Source: Alloyangia pacifica | Lineage (GTDB): Bacteria; Pseudomonadota; Alphaproteobacteria; Rhodobacterales; Rhodobacteraceae | DNA length: 64,000 nt | Direction: 5' to 3' | Assembly (NCBI RefSeq): GCF_020524285.1 | Contig: NZ_JAIVKX010000003.1 | Span: forward strand, 310,001 to 374,000 | Part shown: one piece after another, positions 1 to 9,047 of the stretch | How the letters are laid out: the number at the start of each line of letters is the position of its first letter | How positions within the stretch are numbered: position 1 is the first letter of the stretch | Position numbers and translations under genes: made by a program | The notes under the pieces: model-generated | What the model was told of the DNA's origin: nothing | Databases searched by the model: none | The model's input: the letters and a program-made list of their open reading frames with translations, nothing else

Positions 1-507
1 GATCACCAGCGCCATGTGCCGACGTTCGGTCTGCATCTTGGTGAGCAGCACGCCGATCGGCATCGAGGGTGGCACGAAGAGCAGCGGGCGCAGCATCTTC
101 TTCATGTCGAACGCCTCGCCGTGGCCGTTGAAGCCGTGCAGCAGCGCGAAGTCCTTGAGGTGCACCATGCCGACGGGCGTGTCGAGCGTGCCGGCGTAGA
201 CCGGCAGGCGGGTCATGCCGCTGTCGCGGAAGACCGTCACTAGCTCGTCCATGGAAAGGGTGTCGGGCACGGCGACGATCTCCGCCTTGGGAATCGCCAC
301 GTCCTCCACGCGCATGCGGCGGAGGTTCATCATGCCATGTACGGGCCGCTCATAGGCGGCCACGAGACTCTGCCCCGGGTCTGCCTCGTCCTCGCTGCCG
401 GTCACACGGCCCGAGAAGATGCGTTTGAAAAAGCCCTGAGGCCGGTCCAGTTGCTCGTTTTCCTGCGCGCCGTGCGCTGCATTAGACGAGTCGTCGTTGT
501 CTCCCAT
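1..507 (-). CDS. CorC/HlyC-type CBS-domain protein (3' part outside window)
   Basis: Partial: the first 169 codons are present, starting at the ATG whose A is base 507, with an AAAGGA ribosome site just upstream; the rest lies off the left edge. The product resembles cytoplasmic CorC/hemolysin-C proteins linked to divalent-cation efflux and membrane lipid turnover. An acidic N-terminus with an FFKRIF basic patch is followed by MRVEDVAIPKAEIVAV, the typical entry to the first CBS domain, and by GTLDTPVGMVHLKD, which recurs in the CBS pair of this family. It begins 23 bases after ybeY stops on the same strand, the usual phoH-ybeY-corC order. The C-terminal CorC/HlyC transporter-associated domain cannot be checked here. 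Confidence 0.88.
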   Translation of the reverse strand, partial: MGDNDDSSNAAHGAQENEQLDRPQGFFKRIFSGRVTGSEDEADPGQSLVAAYERPVHGMMNLRRMRVEDVAIPKAEIVAVPDTLSMDELVTVFRDSGMTRLPVYAGTLDTPVGMVHLKDFALLHGFNGHGEAFDMKKMLRPLLFVPPSMPIGVLLTKMQTERRHMALVI

Positions 508-530
508 CGGTCCTTTTGTTCCTGTGTCTC

Positions 531-1046
531 TCAGAGGTCAGATGAATATGGGTCCGCGATACCCAGTTTGCCAAGTATTTCCGTCTCAATATTTTCCATG
601 AGCGTCGCATCGCCGTCACGAATGTGATCATAGCCCAGAAGATGCAAGGTTCCATGAACGATCAGATGGGTCACGTGATCGGCCATGGTCTTGCCCGCCT
701 CCTGCGCCTCGCGGGCGCAGGTCTCATAGGCGATGGCGAGATCGCCGAGCTCGGTGGCAAAGGGGCCATGCTCGCCCTCGGGCAGGTCGGGGGACTCGCC
801 CTCGACCTCGGCGCCGCGCTCTTCGGAGGGCCAGGAGAGCACGTTGGTCGGGGTCGGCTTTTCGCGGAACTCGGCGTTCAGCTCGGCGATGCGCGCATCG
901 TCGCAGGCGAGGACGGCGATCTCGAACCCCTCGGGTCCAAGGCCGAGATGCCCCAGGGCGGCGCGCGCCGCGGTTTCGGCGAGGTCTTCAAGCCCGGCCT
1001 CCTCCCAACGGTCGTCCTCGATGATCGTGTCGGTGAGCTGAGCCAT
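531..1046 (-). CDS. ybeY: Endoribonuclease YbeY, rRNA maturation factor
   Basis: 171 residues, within family length. YbeY is a zinc-dependent single-strand endoribonuclease that matures the 16S rRNA 3' end and takes part in ribosome quality control. The zinc motif HGTLHLLGYDH is at residues 131-141 (ligands H131, H135, H141), preceded by the conserved TNVLSWPSE strand near 68-75. It lies between phoH and corC on the minus strand. No Shine-Dalgarno sequence is visible: a GC-rich repeat (1057-1103) ends about ten bases upstream of the ATG, so translation may depend on coupling or on a leaderless-like start. Residues about 76-95 form an acidic loop insertion. Confidence 0.95.
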   Translation of the reverse strand: MAQLTDTIIEDDRWEEAGLEDLAETAARAALGHLGLGPEGFEIAVLACDDARIAELNAEFREKPTPTNVLSWPSEERGAEVEGESPDLPEGEHGPFATELGDLAIAYETCAREAQEAGKTMADHVTHLIVHGTLHLLGYDHIRDGDATLMENIETEILGKLGIADPYSSDL

Positions 1047-1056
1047 ATGTGCAAGC

Positions 1057-1103
1057 GGGGGGCGCTGCCCCCGGACCCCCGGGATATTTGAGCCTAGACG
1101 AAG
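1057..1103. repeat. Rhodobacterales-type GC-rich intergenic repeat, copy 1
   Basis: Plus-strand sequence begins with a GGGGG-CGCTG-CCCCC hairpin, then GGACCCCCGGGATATTTGAG and ends in AGACGAAG. The related element at 41694-41736 has the same order (G-rich hairpin, CCGG, GGGATAT, then GACGAAG). From memory, this module (a C/G block followed by GATATTT...GA(C/T)GAAG) is scattered through intergenic regions of Rhodobacteraceae. Here it fills most of the phoH-ybeY gap. Confidence 0.6.
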
Positions 1104-1115
1104 GGGCGGGGGCCG

Positions 1116-2096
1116 TCAGGCCCCGCGCTCCGCGTCCTTCTCGTAGGCGTCGATGATCTTCGCCACAAGGGGGTGCCTCACCACATCGGCGGAGGTGAAG
1201 TAGTTGAAGCTGATCTTGTCGATGTGGCTGAGCAGGCGCTCGGCGTCCTGCAGGCCCGACTGCACGCCGCGCGGCAGGTCGACCTGGCTGCGGTCGCCGG
1301 TGATCACCATGCGCGAGCCCTCGCCGAGGCGGGTGAGGAACATCTTCATCTGCATGGAGGTGGCGTTCTGCGCCTCGTCGAGCACCACGAAGGCGTTCGA
1401 CAGGGTGCGGCCGCGCATGAAGGCCAGCGGCGCGATCTCGATGGTCTTTTCCTCCATCATCTTCGCGAGCTGCTTGCCGGGCAGGAAGTCGTTCAGCGCG
1501 TCGTAGAGCGGCTGCATGTAGGGATCGACCTTGTCCTTCATGTCGCCGGGCAGGTAGCCGAGCTTCTCGCCCGCCTCGACCGCCGGACGGCTGAGGATGA
1601 TCTTGTCGACCTGGCCGGTGATGAAGAGGTTCACGCCGACGGCGACGGCGAGATAGGTCTTGCCGGTGCCCGCCGGGCCGATCCCGAAGGCCAGCTCGTT
1701 CTCGAAGAGCGCGCGGACATAGGCCTTCTGGGCGTCGGTGCGCGGTTCGATGAGCTTCTTGCGGGTCTTGATCTCGACCTTACCGCCCGAGAACATCTCG
1801 AGCTGGTCGCCCGGCTCCTGCTCCTCGGGAGCGAGTCGGAACTCGCGGTCGATGTCACCGCGGCCGACCGAGCGGCCCTGCTCGAGCCGCTGGTAGAGGG
1901 CGTTGAGCACCTCGCGCGCGGCCTCCTGCGCCTCGGCCGGGCCGTGCAGCGCCAACTGGTTGCCGCGGCGCAGGATCTGCACGCCGGTTCGGGCTTCGAT
2001 GTCGGTGAGGTTGCGGTCGTATTCTCCGCACAGATCGATGAGGAGGCGATTGTCCGGAAATTCCAGGATGGCTTCGGTCAGGATGCCTGTGTTCAC
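1116..2096 (-). CDS. PhoH-family ATPase
   Basis: 326 residues from a GTG start at 2096, chosen because AGGAGAC sits a few bases upstream; an upstream in-frame ATG at 2210 would add 38 residues unlike the family. PhoH-like proteins are cytosolic P-loop ATPases with predicted RNA-related roles. An N-terminal KH-like segment (LIDLCGEYDRNLTDIEARTG, about 19-38) is followed by Walker A GPAGTGKT at about 140-147 and Walker B FVVLDEAQN, then the conserved TGDRSQVDLP. It precedes ybeY and corC on the same strand. The stop codon lies inside a small GGGCC/GGCCC inverted repeat. Confidence 0.93.
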   Translation of the reverse strand: MNTGILTEAILEFPDNRLLIDLCGEYDRNLTDIEARTGVQILRRGNQLALHGPAEAQEAAREVLNALYQRLEQGRSVGRGDIDREFRLAPEEQEPGDQLEMFSGGKVEIKTRKKLIEPRTDAQKAYVRALFENELAFGIGPAGTGKTYLAVAVGVNLFITGQVDKIILSRPAVEAGEKLGYLPGDMKDKVDPYMQPLYDALNDFLPGKQLAKMMEEKTIEIAPLAFMRGRTLSNAFVVLDEAQNATSMQMKMFLTRLGEGSRMVITGDRSQVDLPRGVQSGLQDAERLLSHIDKISFNYFTSADVVRHPLVAKIIDAYEKDAERGA

Positions 2097-2187
2097 GCAT
2101 GTCTCCTGCGCTTGAGTGTACCTTGATGGTGCCAAGCGGCGGGGCCCGAGGTCAAGCAGGTTCGTCCTCTTGGCGGGAGGAAAGAAG

Positions 2188-2222
2188 CAAAACGGCCGCG
2201 CGGTGGGCACCGCGCGGCCGTT
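2188..2222 (-). terminator. Rho-independent terminator of the 2247-2558 gene
   Basis: On the minus strand a 14-15 bp perfect stem (AACGGCCGCGCGGTG, short loop, ACCGCGCGGCCGTT) is followed by TTTTGC. It lies 25 bases past the stop of the small lipoprotein gene and upstream of phoH, so it separates the two transcripts. Confidence 0.85.
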
Positions 2223-2246
2223 GGCATTGGTCTGTGGGAGCGGCGC

Positions 2247-2558
2247 TCAGAGCGGGTCCCCGATCACCGAGGTGGCGCCCTGCTTGAAGTCGCCGGTGGC
2301 CACCGTGGGCGGGGCAACGCCGGAACAGACCGGCTTGCCGTACTTGTCGAGGCGGCGGGCGAGGTAGCCCTCGACCCCGTCGTCGGCGATCCAGTTGTCG
2401 CAGCCATCCGGGTCGACCCAGACACCCCAGCGGATCTTCGACAGGTCATTGCGGTCGATCAGGTTGACGTCCTGGCTCTTGTCTTCGCCGATCGGCATGT
2501 CGCAGGCTGCGAGCCCGGAGGCTGCGGCGAGCACGAGTGCGAGTTTCGCGAATTTCAT
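2247..2558 (-). CDS. Small predicted lipoprotein with a DGC/DDG/PVC domain
   Basis: 103 residues. The start at 2558 places a lipoprotein signal directly at the N-terminus: MKFAKLALVLAAASGLAAC has a typical LAAC lipobox with the modified cysteine at residue 19. The mature part carries PDGCDNWIADDGVEGY followed by GKPVC, a pattern that recurs in the adjacent OmpA-like protein (PDGCEIWVMDDGAEGY, GRPVC). Two paired cysteines about 30 residues apart suggest a small disulfide-stapled periplasmic domain. No known function. It starts 14 bases downstream of the OmpA-like gene and is almost certainly cotranscribed, ending at the 2188-2222 terminator. Confidence 0.8.
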   Translation of the reverse strand: MKFAKLALVLAAASGLAACDMPIGEDKSQDVNLIDRNDLSKIRWGVWVDPDGCDNWIADDGVEGYLARRLDKYGKPVCSGVAPPTVATGDFKQGATSVIGDPL

Positions 2559-2572
2559 CTGGCCGGCCCCCC

Positions 2573-3184
2573 TCAGCGCACGCACAGGATTTCGACACGG
2601 CGGTTCTTTGCCATGCCCTCGACGGTGCTGTTGGTTGCCACCGGGTAGTTCTCGCCGTAGCCGCGCACGTCGATCACCCGGGCGCCATTGGCATGGGCCA
2701 CCGACGCCACCGAGTTGGCGCGGTTGAGGCTCAGCCGGTCATTGTAGGCATGGCTGGCGCGCGAGTCGGTATGGCCCACGATGATGTAGCCGAAGACCTT
2801 GGAGTCGCGGAAGAACTCGTCGAGCCGGTAGCGGCTCTGCGGGTAGATCTTGTAGCTGTCGGTGGCGAAGTACTGGTCCGCCTTCAGCGTGCCGCAGACG
2901 TTGATCTCGTGGCAGACCGGGCGGCCGTCGCGGGTGACGCGCGAGACGGCATAGCCTTCGGCGCCATCGTCCATGACCCAGATCTCGCAGCCGTCGGGCG
3001 AGAGCGAAATCCCCGGGATGTAACGCTCCCCGCGGATCGTACGGGTGTTCTGCGTGGAAATGACCGGTGTGTTCAGACCGTCGGCGGCGGCTGCCACCGG
3101 GGCAGCGATGCCGGTCAGGGCAAGCGCGGATACGGCTGCCACCCCCAGAACGCCGCGGAGGGCCTTGGAAAAGCGTGTCGCCAC
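2573..3184 (-). CDS. OmpA-family outer-membrane/peptidoglycan-binding protein
   Basis: 203 residues from GTG 3184, preferred because AAAGGGA precedes it and because it gives a normal signal peptide (RFSKALRG then a hydrophobic core ending in APVAAAA); ATG 3214 (213 residues) is the alternative. After the signal comes PDGCEIWVMDDGAEGY...GRPVC (about 65-95), shared with the neighbouring lipoprotein. The C-terminal half is an OmpA-C domain: YIIVGHTDSRASHAYNDRLS with the peptidoglycan-contacting TDS and the NDxLSxxRA signature, then GYGENYPVATN and KNRRVEI. Such domains bind diaminopimelate peptidoglycan noncovalently, tethering the envelope. Confidence 0.85.
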   Translation of the reverse strand: MATRFSKALRGVLGVAAVSALALTGIAAPVAAAADGLNTPVISTQNTRTIRGERYIPGISLSPDGCEIWVMDDGAEGYAVSRVTRDGRPVCHEINVCGTLKADQYFATDSYKIYPQSRYRLDEFFRDSKVFGYIIVGHTDSRASHAYNDRLSLNRANSVASVAHANGARVIDVRGYGENYPVATNSTVEGMAKNRRVEILCVR

Positions 3185-3424
3185 AGCCTCTGTCCCTTTC
3201 GATGTTGATACCATTGGCCGTCGGGCGCGGAAGGATCCGCACCGGGCCAAACCCCTTACGCGACGGGAGACTAGCAGCAATTTCCACTCTGTGAAGGGGA
3301 AACCACCATATATTGTGTCTAAAAGGCGATCATCCGTGCCGCGCGGCACGGATTGTCGCCACCCCCGGATCAATCCCCGGCGTTTTCCCGGTGCCTGTGG
3401 CAAAAATGCGGCGGGGCCTTGAGG

Positions 3425-4744
3425 TCAGACCAGCTCGCCCTTCAGCGAGTTGGCCCCGGATTCGACGATGCGCACCCGGCGCAGATCACCGACCGAGAGC
3501 CCCTCGCCCATCACGTGCACCGCGTGCAGGTAGTCGGACTTGCCGCCCATCTGCCCCGGACGGCGGCCGGGCTTTTCGAACAGCACGCCGACCTCGCGGC
3601 CGACCATGGCGTCCTGCAGCGCGCGCTGCTGGCGGCCCAGCAGCGCCTGCAGGCGCTGCAGGCGGTCGTCCTTCTCGGCCTCGGAGACCTGCGGGCGCTC
3701 GGCTGCCGGGGTGCCCGGGCGCTCGGAATACTTGAACGAAAAGGCCGAACCGTATTGCACCGCCTCGACGAGATCGAGCGTCGCCTGGAAATCCGCCTCT
3801 GTCTCTTCAGGGAAGCCGACGATGAAATCGCCCGACAGGTGCAGGTCGGGGCGCGCGGCACGCAGCCGCTCGATGAGCTTCAGGTAGCTCTCGGCGGTGT
3901 GCTGGCGGTTCATCCGCTTGAGGATCTTGTCCGAGCCCGCCTGCACCGGCAGATGCAGGTAGGGCATCAGCTTCTCGACCTCGGCATGGGCGGCGATGAG
4001 ATCATCGTCCATGTCGTTGGGATGCGAGGTGGTGAATCGGATGCGCTCCAGCCCGTCGATCTTCGCCAGGTCGCGGATGATCCCGGCGAGACCCTTCTCA
4101 TGGCCATGGTAGGCGTTGACGTTCTGGCCCAGCAGGGTGATCTCGCGCACGCCGCGCTCGACCAGGTCGCGCGCCTCGGAAAGCACCCGCCCGGCCGGGC
4201 GCGAGACCTCGGCGCCGCGGGTGTAGGGCACCACGCAGAAGGCGCAGAACTTGTCGCAGCCTTCCTGCACGGTCAGGAAGGCGGTCGGGCCCCGCTTGGC
4301 CTTGGGGCGCGATTTCAGCTTCTCGAACTTGTCTTCCTCGGGGAAATCGGTGTCGAGCGCCTTTACCCCGGCTCCGGCCTTCGCCTCCATCTCGGGCAGG
4401 CGGTGATAGCTCTGCGGGCCGACGACGAGATCGACCATCGGCTGGCGGCGGATGATCTCCTCGCCCTCGGCCTGTGCCACGCAGCCGGCAACGCCGATCT
4501 TCAGGTCCGGCTTCTCGGCCTTCAGCCCCTTGTAGCGGCCCAGCTCGGAATAGACCTTCTCGGCGGCCTTCTCACGGATGTGGCAGGTGTTCAGAAGGAT
4601 CATGTCGGCGTCGTCGGGGCTCTGCGTCTCGACATAGCCCTGACCGCCGAGCGCCTCGACCATGCGTTCGCTGTCATAGACGTTCATCTGGCACCCGTAG
4701 GTCTTGATGAAGAGCTTCTTCGGCTCGGTCTTCGACTGCGACAT
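3425..4744 (-). CDS. miaB: tRNA-2-methylthio-N6-dimethylallyladenosine synthase MiaB
   Basis: 439 residues from ATG 4744, preceded by GGAGT. MiaB is a radical-SAM methylthiotransferase that thiolates and methylates i6A37 in tRNAs reading codons that start with U. The N-terminal UPF0004 domain has cluster cysteines at about C18 (KTYGCQMN), C54 and C88; the radical-SAM CxxxCxxC is CDKFCAFC at 163-170; a TRAM RNA-binding domain closes the protein. Single gene, divergent from the 4857 gene. An N-terminal extension to 5092 is open but runs through the divergent gene and lacks a ribosome site. Confidence 0.96.
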   Translation of the reverse strand: MSQSKTEPKKLFIKTYGCQMNVYDSERMVEALGGQGYVETQSPDDADMILLNTCHIREKAAEKVYSELGRYKGLKAEKPDLKIGVAGCVAQAEGEEIIRRQPMVDLVVGPQSYHRLPEMEAKAGAGVKALDTDFPEEDKFEKLKSRPKAKRGPTAFLTVQEGCDKFCAFCVVPYTRGAEVSRPAGRVLSEARDLVERGVREITLLGQNVNAYHGHEKGLAGIIRDLAKIDGLERIRFTTSHPNDMDDDLIAAHAEVEKLMPYLHLPVQAGSDKILKRMNRQHTAESYLKLIERLRAARPDLHLSGDFIVGFPEETEADFQATLDLVEAVQYGSAFSFKYSERPGTPAAERPQVSEAEKDDRLQRLQALLGRQQRALQDAMVGREVGVLFEKPGRRPGQMGGKSDYLHAVHVMGEGLSVGDLRRVRIVESGANSLKGELV

Positions 4745-4856
4745 GAGAGGACTCCGGTTCGGCGGTTCAGGGCGTGCGCATAGCGCAAAACCACCCCCGC
4801 TTGCAATGCAATCGCTTTTCCCCGACTGTCCGGTCAAAACGCCGGGCGAAGAGCGG

Positions 4857-5738
4857 ATGCAGTATAGCGGGTTGGACGAGTTCCTGAAACGGCAGGCGGC
4901 GGGGCTGGGCAGGACGCCCGGCGAACGGCCGCTGGCGATGATCTTCTGCGAGGACCAAGCCGAGGTCGACACCACCGCGCGCCACCACATGCAGCTCGGC
5001 TTCTCCCCGGTGCTGATGTTCATGCCGCGCCACCTGGCGCTCTCCCCCGACGTGGCGGAACGCGCCCATCGCATCGACTTCGATCCGCACACCGAGGGCG
5101 CCGTGCCGCGCGCCGTCTCGCGCCTGGCGGCAGCCGCGCCGGGGCGCTGGATGTACTACTGCTACAACGCCGAGTTCCTCTTCTACCCGTTCTGCGAGAC
5201 CCGCAGCATCGGCGAGATGCTGACCTTCCACGCCGAGGAACGGCGCGACGCCATGCTGACCTATGTGATCGATCTCTATGCGGGGGATCTCGGCACCGCG
5301 CCGAACGCCGTCTCGCTGGACGACGCCTGGCTGGACCGGTCGGGATACTACGCGCTGGCCCGCCCCGACCCGGCGCGCCACGGCCATCCCAAGGAGCGGC
5401 AACTGGATTTCTTCGGCGGCTTGCGCTGGCGCTTTGACGAGCACGTGCCGAAGGGGCGCCGCAAGATCGACCGCATCGCCCTCTTCCGGGCCGGAAAAGG
5501 GCTGGTGCTGCGCGACGATCACACCTTCAACATCGAGGAATACAACACCTATGCCTGCCCTTGGCATCACAACCTGACCGCCGCCATCGCGTCCTTCCGC
5601 ACCGCCAAGGCGCTGAAGCGCAACCCCGGCTCGAGCGACGGGATCTCAAGCTTTCGCTGGCACAACTCGGCGCGCTTCGAATGGCACTCGCGGCAGCTGC
5701 TGGACCTGGGGCTCATGGAGCCGGGGCAGTGGTTCTGA
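4857..5738 (+). CDS. Conserved uncharacterised protein, possibly glycosyltransferase-like
   Basis: 293 residues from ATG 4857; the in-frame ATG at 4806 has no ribosome site. No signal peptide or membrane segment. I do not recognise a named family. The N-terminal stretch [20 protein letters not shown] followed by [11 protein letters not shown] loosely resembles the nucleotide-binding start of small family-2-like glycosyltransferases (ED...H...LG...V). An aromatic centre ([19 protein letters not shown]), then [14 protein letters not shown] and a Trp/His-rich tail ([21 protein letters not shown]) follow. Divergent from miaB by 112 bases. Codon use is that of its neighbours. Its 3' end holds a perfect 13-bp inverted repeat. 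Confidence 0.7.
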   Translation: MQYSGLDEFLKRQAAGLGRTPGERPLAMIFCEDQAEVDTTARHHMQLGFSPVLMFMPRHLALSPDVAERAHRIDFDPHTEGAVPRAVSRLAAAAPGRWMYYCYNAEFLFYPFCETRSIGEMLTFHAEERRDAMLTYVIDLYAGDLGTAPNAVSLDDAWLDRSGYYALARPDPARHGHPKERQLDFFGGLRWRFDEHVPKGRRKIDRIALFRAGKGLVLRDDHTFNIEEYNTYACPWHHNLTAAIASFRTAKALKRNPGSSDGISSFRWHNSARFEWHSRQLLDLGLMEPGQWF

Positions 5739-5748
5739 GCCCCAGGTC
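5703..5748. repeat. 13-bp perfect inverted repeat spanning a stop codon
   Basis: GACCTGGGGCTCA at 5703-5715 is the exact complement of TGAGCCCCAGGTC at 5736-5748, with the TGA stop of the preceding gene starting the second arm. A near copy of the second arm, TGAGCCCCAAGTC, sits 30 bases further on (5766-5778) within a 30-bp direct repeat (GGTTCTGAGCCCCA at 5731 and 5761). No T-run follows. Confidence 0.75.
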
Positions 5749-5786
5749 CGCCGGGCCGGCGGTTCTGAGCCCCAAGTCAAACCAGG

Positions 5787-6473
5787 TCAGTCGAACTCCT
5801 CGGTGACGATGCGGTCCTCGCCCACGCCGATGCCCCGCAGCGCCTCGGCCATGTCGTCGAGCATCGCATCCGGCCCGCAGACATAGCAGACGTCCCGTCC
5901 GGGCGTGACGACCTGCGCCAGAAGCTCGCCGTCAATCTGCGTGCGGTGCAGTGGGCTCGTCTTCTCGTCGGTGACCAGGAACACGGTCTTCAGGCCGGGC
6001 ATGCCCTCGAATGTCTCGCGCAGGATGATGTCGGCCTCGGTCTTGTTCGAGAACACCAGCGTGTTGCCCTCGAGCGTGCCAGCCTCCTCCAGCTTCTTGC
6101 GCAGGATCGCGATGAAGGGCGTGACCCCCGCGCCGCCGGCGATGAAGACGCCGTCGCCCTTGTCCTCGATCGCGCCCCAGGGCTCTTCGACAAGCACGGT
6201 GTCCCCCGGCTGCATCCGGCCGATGCGCTCGGTCACCCCGTCGTGCCCGTCGGCGCTCTCGGGGTAGGACTTGATGACGAATTCCAGCCGGTCCTGCCCC
6301 GGCAGCGAGGTGAAGGTGAAGGGGCGGCGCTCCTCGCGCCAGCCGTCACGGTCCAGCGCCATGTCGATCTCCTGCCCGGGCACGAAATCCAGCCCTTCGG
6401 GCCGGTCGAACACCAGATGGTGCACGTCATGGGTTACGGGTTCGATGGATTGCAGTGTCAGCTTACAGCTCAT
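5787..6473 (-). CDS. FAD/NAD(P)-binding ferredoxin-reductase-type oxidoreductase
   Basis: 228 residues, ATG with GGAGG seven bases upstream. It has the two-domain ferredoxin-NADP reductase fold: RRPFTFTSLP (about 49-58) is the FAD-binding RxxT/S motif, GGAGVTPFIAIL starts the NAD(P) domain, and CYVCGPDAMLDDM is the C-terminal nicotinamide-binding motif. The short length means no added ferredoxin or globin domain, so it must pass electrons between a pyridine nucleotide and a separate carrier I cannot identify. Same strand as irr, 199 bases downstream of it, with a large imperfect hairpin between. Confidence 0.88.
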   Translation of the reverse strand: MSCKLTLQSIEPVTHDVHHLVFDRPEGLDFVPGQEIDMALDRDGWREERRPFTFTSLPGQDRLEFVIKSYPESADGHDGVTERIGRMQPGDTVLVEEPWGAIEDKGDGVFIAGGAGVTPFIAILRKKLEEAGTLEGNTLVFSNKTEADIILRETFEGMPGLKTVFLVTDEKTSPLHRTQIDGELLAQVVTPGRDVCYVCGPDAMLDDMAEALRGIGVGEDRIVTEEFD

Positions 6474-6591
6474 GGGGGGCCTCCTATTCCGGTTTCCCGA
6501 AAAACGCCCCCGCCGCGCGCCGGGTTCCCAGACGGAGACCGCCGGTCAGCTTCTTCTCTATGCAAATGCGCCCGGGTGAGTTGCCGCAGGA

Positions 6592-6630
6592 CCGCCATCG
6601 ATGCACGATCAGTGCAAGCCGCGATGGCGG
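6592..6630. repeat. Long nested inverted repeat between irr and the reductase gene
   Basis: Outer arms CCGCCATCG (6592-6600) and CGATGGCGG (6622-6630) are perfect complements; inside them GCAC...GTGC pairs around GATCA. No T-run follows in either direction. It could be an mRNA processing/stability hairpin behind irr or a protein binding site. Confidence 0.7.
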
Positions 6631-6672
6631 CTGGCAGCAGCGCCCCTTGCCACGCGGTCAGATGCGCCGCGC

Positions 6673-7089
6673 TTACTTCTTGCGCAGGCGGATCACCACA
6701 TCGACCGAGGCGATCTCGGCCCCGTCGGGTGCGCTCGGCAGCTTCGAGATCACCAGCTCGTCCGACGGCGCATCGGTCAGATGCCCCTCGTCCTCCCAGA
6801 AGAAATGCGGGTGGTCGTGGGTGTTGGTGTCGAAGTAGCTGCGGCTGCCGTCGACCGTGACCTCCTGGATCAGCCCGACGTCGCAGAAGGCGCGCAGCGT
6901 GTTGTAGACGGTGGCCAGAGACACGCTCTCGCCGTTGTCCTGCGCCGCGGCAAAGAGGCTTTCGGCGGTGAAATGGCGATGCTTGCCGTCTCCCACGAGC
7001 AGTGCCGCCAGGGCCACGCGCTGCCGCGTGGGCCGAAGCCCGGCCTGGTTCAACCAGGTGCTGCCTCTCTGAATGGGGTCGGTCGTCAT
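6673..7089 (-). CDS. irr: Iron response regulator Irr (Fur family)
   Basis: 138 residues from ATG 7089; extension upstream to 7263 would run into the fabA promoter region. Irr is the alphaproteobacterial Fur-family repressor/activator that senses iron through haem. The winged-helix domain contains LRPTRQRVALAALL and SVSLATVYNTLRAF; the dimerisation half has the histidine cluster THDHPHFFWEDEG where haem or metal binds in Irr. It lacks the C-terminal CxxC zinc motifs of classical Fur. Divergent from fabA across 188 bases, the standard Rhodobacteraceae arrangement. I could not find a clear ICE box (TTTAGAA-type palindrome) in the intergenic stretch. Confidence 0.9.
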   Translation of the reverse strand: MTTDPIQRGSTWLNQAGLRPTRQRVALAALLVGDGKHRHFTAESLFAAAQDNGESVSLATVYNTLRAFCDVGLIQEVTVDGSRSYFDTNTHDHPHFFWEDEGHLTDAPSDELVISKLPSAPDGAEIASVDVVIRLRKK

Positions 7090-7277
7090 CGCGCGGTCCA
7101 ATGTCCTAGCTCTACGGGATGTATATAATGGTGCACAGCCCCCCTTTTCAAACGGAAATCGGAAGATGGCACGCGGCGCGCCTCCGGATGACGCGACGAT
7201 GCACAGGCTTGCATGGCGCGGTTTCGCGGTGATAGAGGGGGCGCAACCTGAAACAACGGACAAAGGGGCGCGCCTGC

Positions 7278-7787
7278 ATGGCCGACTATCCCACCAGCTT
7301 CGGCAAGGAAGATCTTCTGAAATGCGCGCGCGGCGAGCTGTTCGGGCCGGGCAATGCGCAGCTTCCGGCTCCGCCCATGCTGATGATGGATCGCATCACC
7401 GACATTTCCGGTGATGGAGGCCTGCACGGCAAGGGGCACGTGGTCGCCGAGTTCGACATCACGCCCGACCTTTGGTTCTTCGACTGCCACTTCCCGGGCA
7501 ACCCGATCATGCCCGGCTGCCTCGGCCTTGACGGCCTGTGGCAGCTGACCGGCTTCAACCTCGGCTGGCGCGGCTGGCTGGGCCGCGGCTACGCGCTCGG
7601 CGTGGGCGAGGTGAAGCTGACCGGCATGGTGCGCCCGGACCGCAAGATGCTGACCTACAAGGTCGATTTCACCAAGGCCGTGCAGACCCGCCGTCTGACC
7701 ATGGGCGTCGCCGACGGCATCGTCGAGGCGGATGGCGAAGTCATCTACCAGGTCAAAGACATGAAAGTCGCTCTTTCCGAGAGCTGA
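7278..7787 (+). CDS. fabA: 3-hydroxydecanoyl-ACP dehydratase/isomerase FabA
   Basis: 169 residues, AGGGG ribosome site. FabA dehydrates 3-hydroxyacyl-ACP and isomerises trans-2- to cis-3-decenoyl-ACP, the branch point of unsaturated fatty acid synthesis. The single hot-dog domain has the active-site histidine in [12 protein letters not shown] (H71) and aspartate in [11 protein letters not shown] (D85), matching the E. coli pair H70/D84. First gene of fabA-fabB-fabI; 14 bases separate it from fabB. Confidence 0.97.
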   Translation: MADYPTSFGKEDLLKCARGELFGPGNAQLPAPPMLMMDRITDISGDGGLHGKGHVVAEFDITPDLWFFDCHFPGNPIMPGCLGLDGLWQLTGFNLGWRGWLGRGYALGVGEVKLTGMVRPDRKMLTYKVDFTKAVQTRRLTMGVADGIVEADGEVIYQVKDMKVALSES

Positions 7788-7801
7788 GAGGGAGGTTTCC
7801 C

Positions 7802-9031
<1,230 letters not shown>

Positions 9032-9047
9032 CAAGCGAGAGACGGAC

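Noticed and set aside
7090..7277. ICE/Irr box or Fur box between irr and fabA
   Set aside because: No palindrome near consensus could be found by eye; only the arrangement suggests control.
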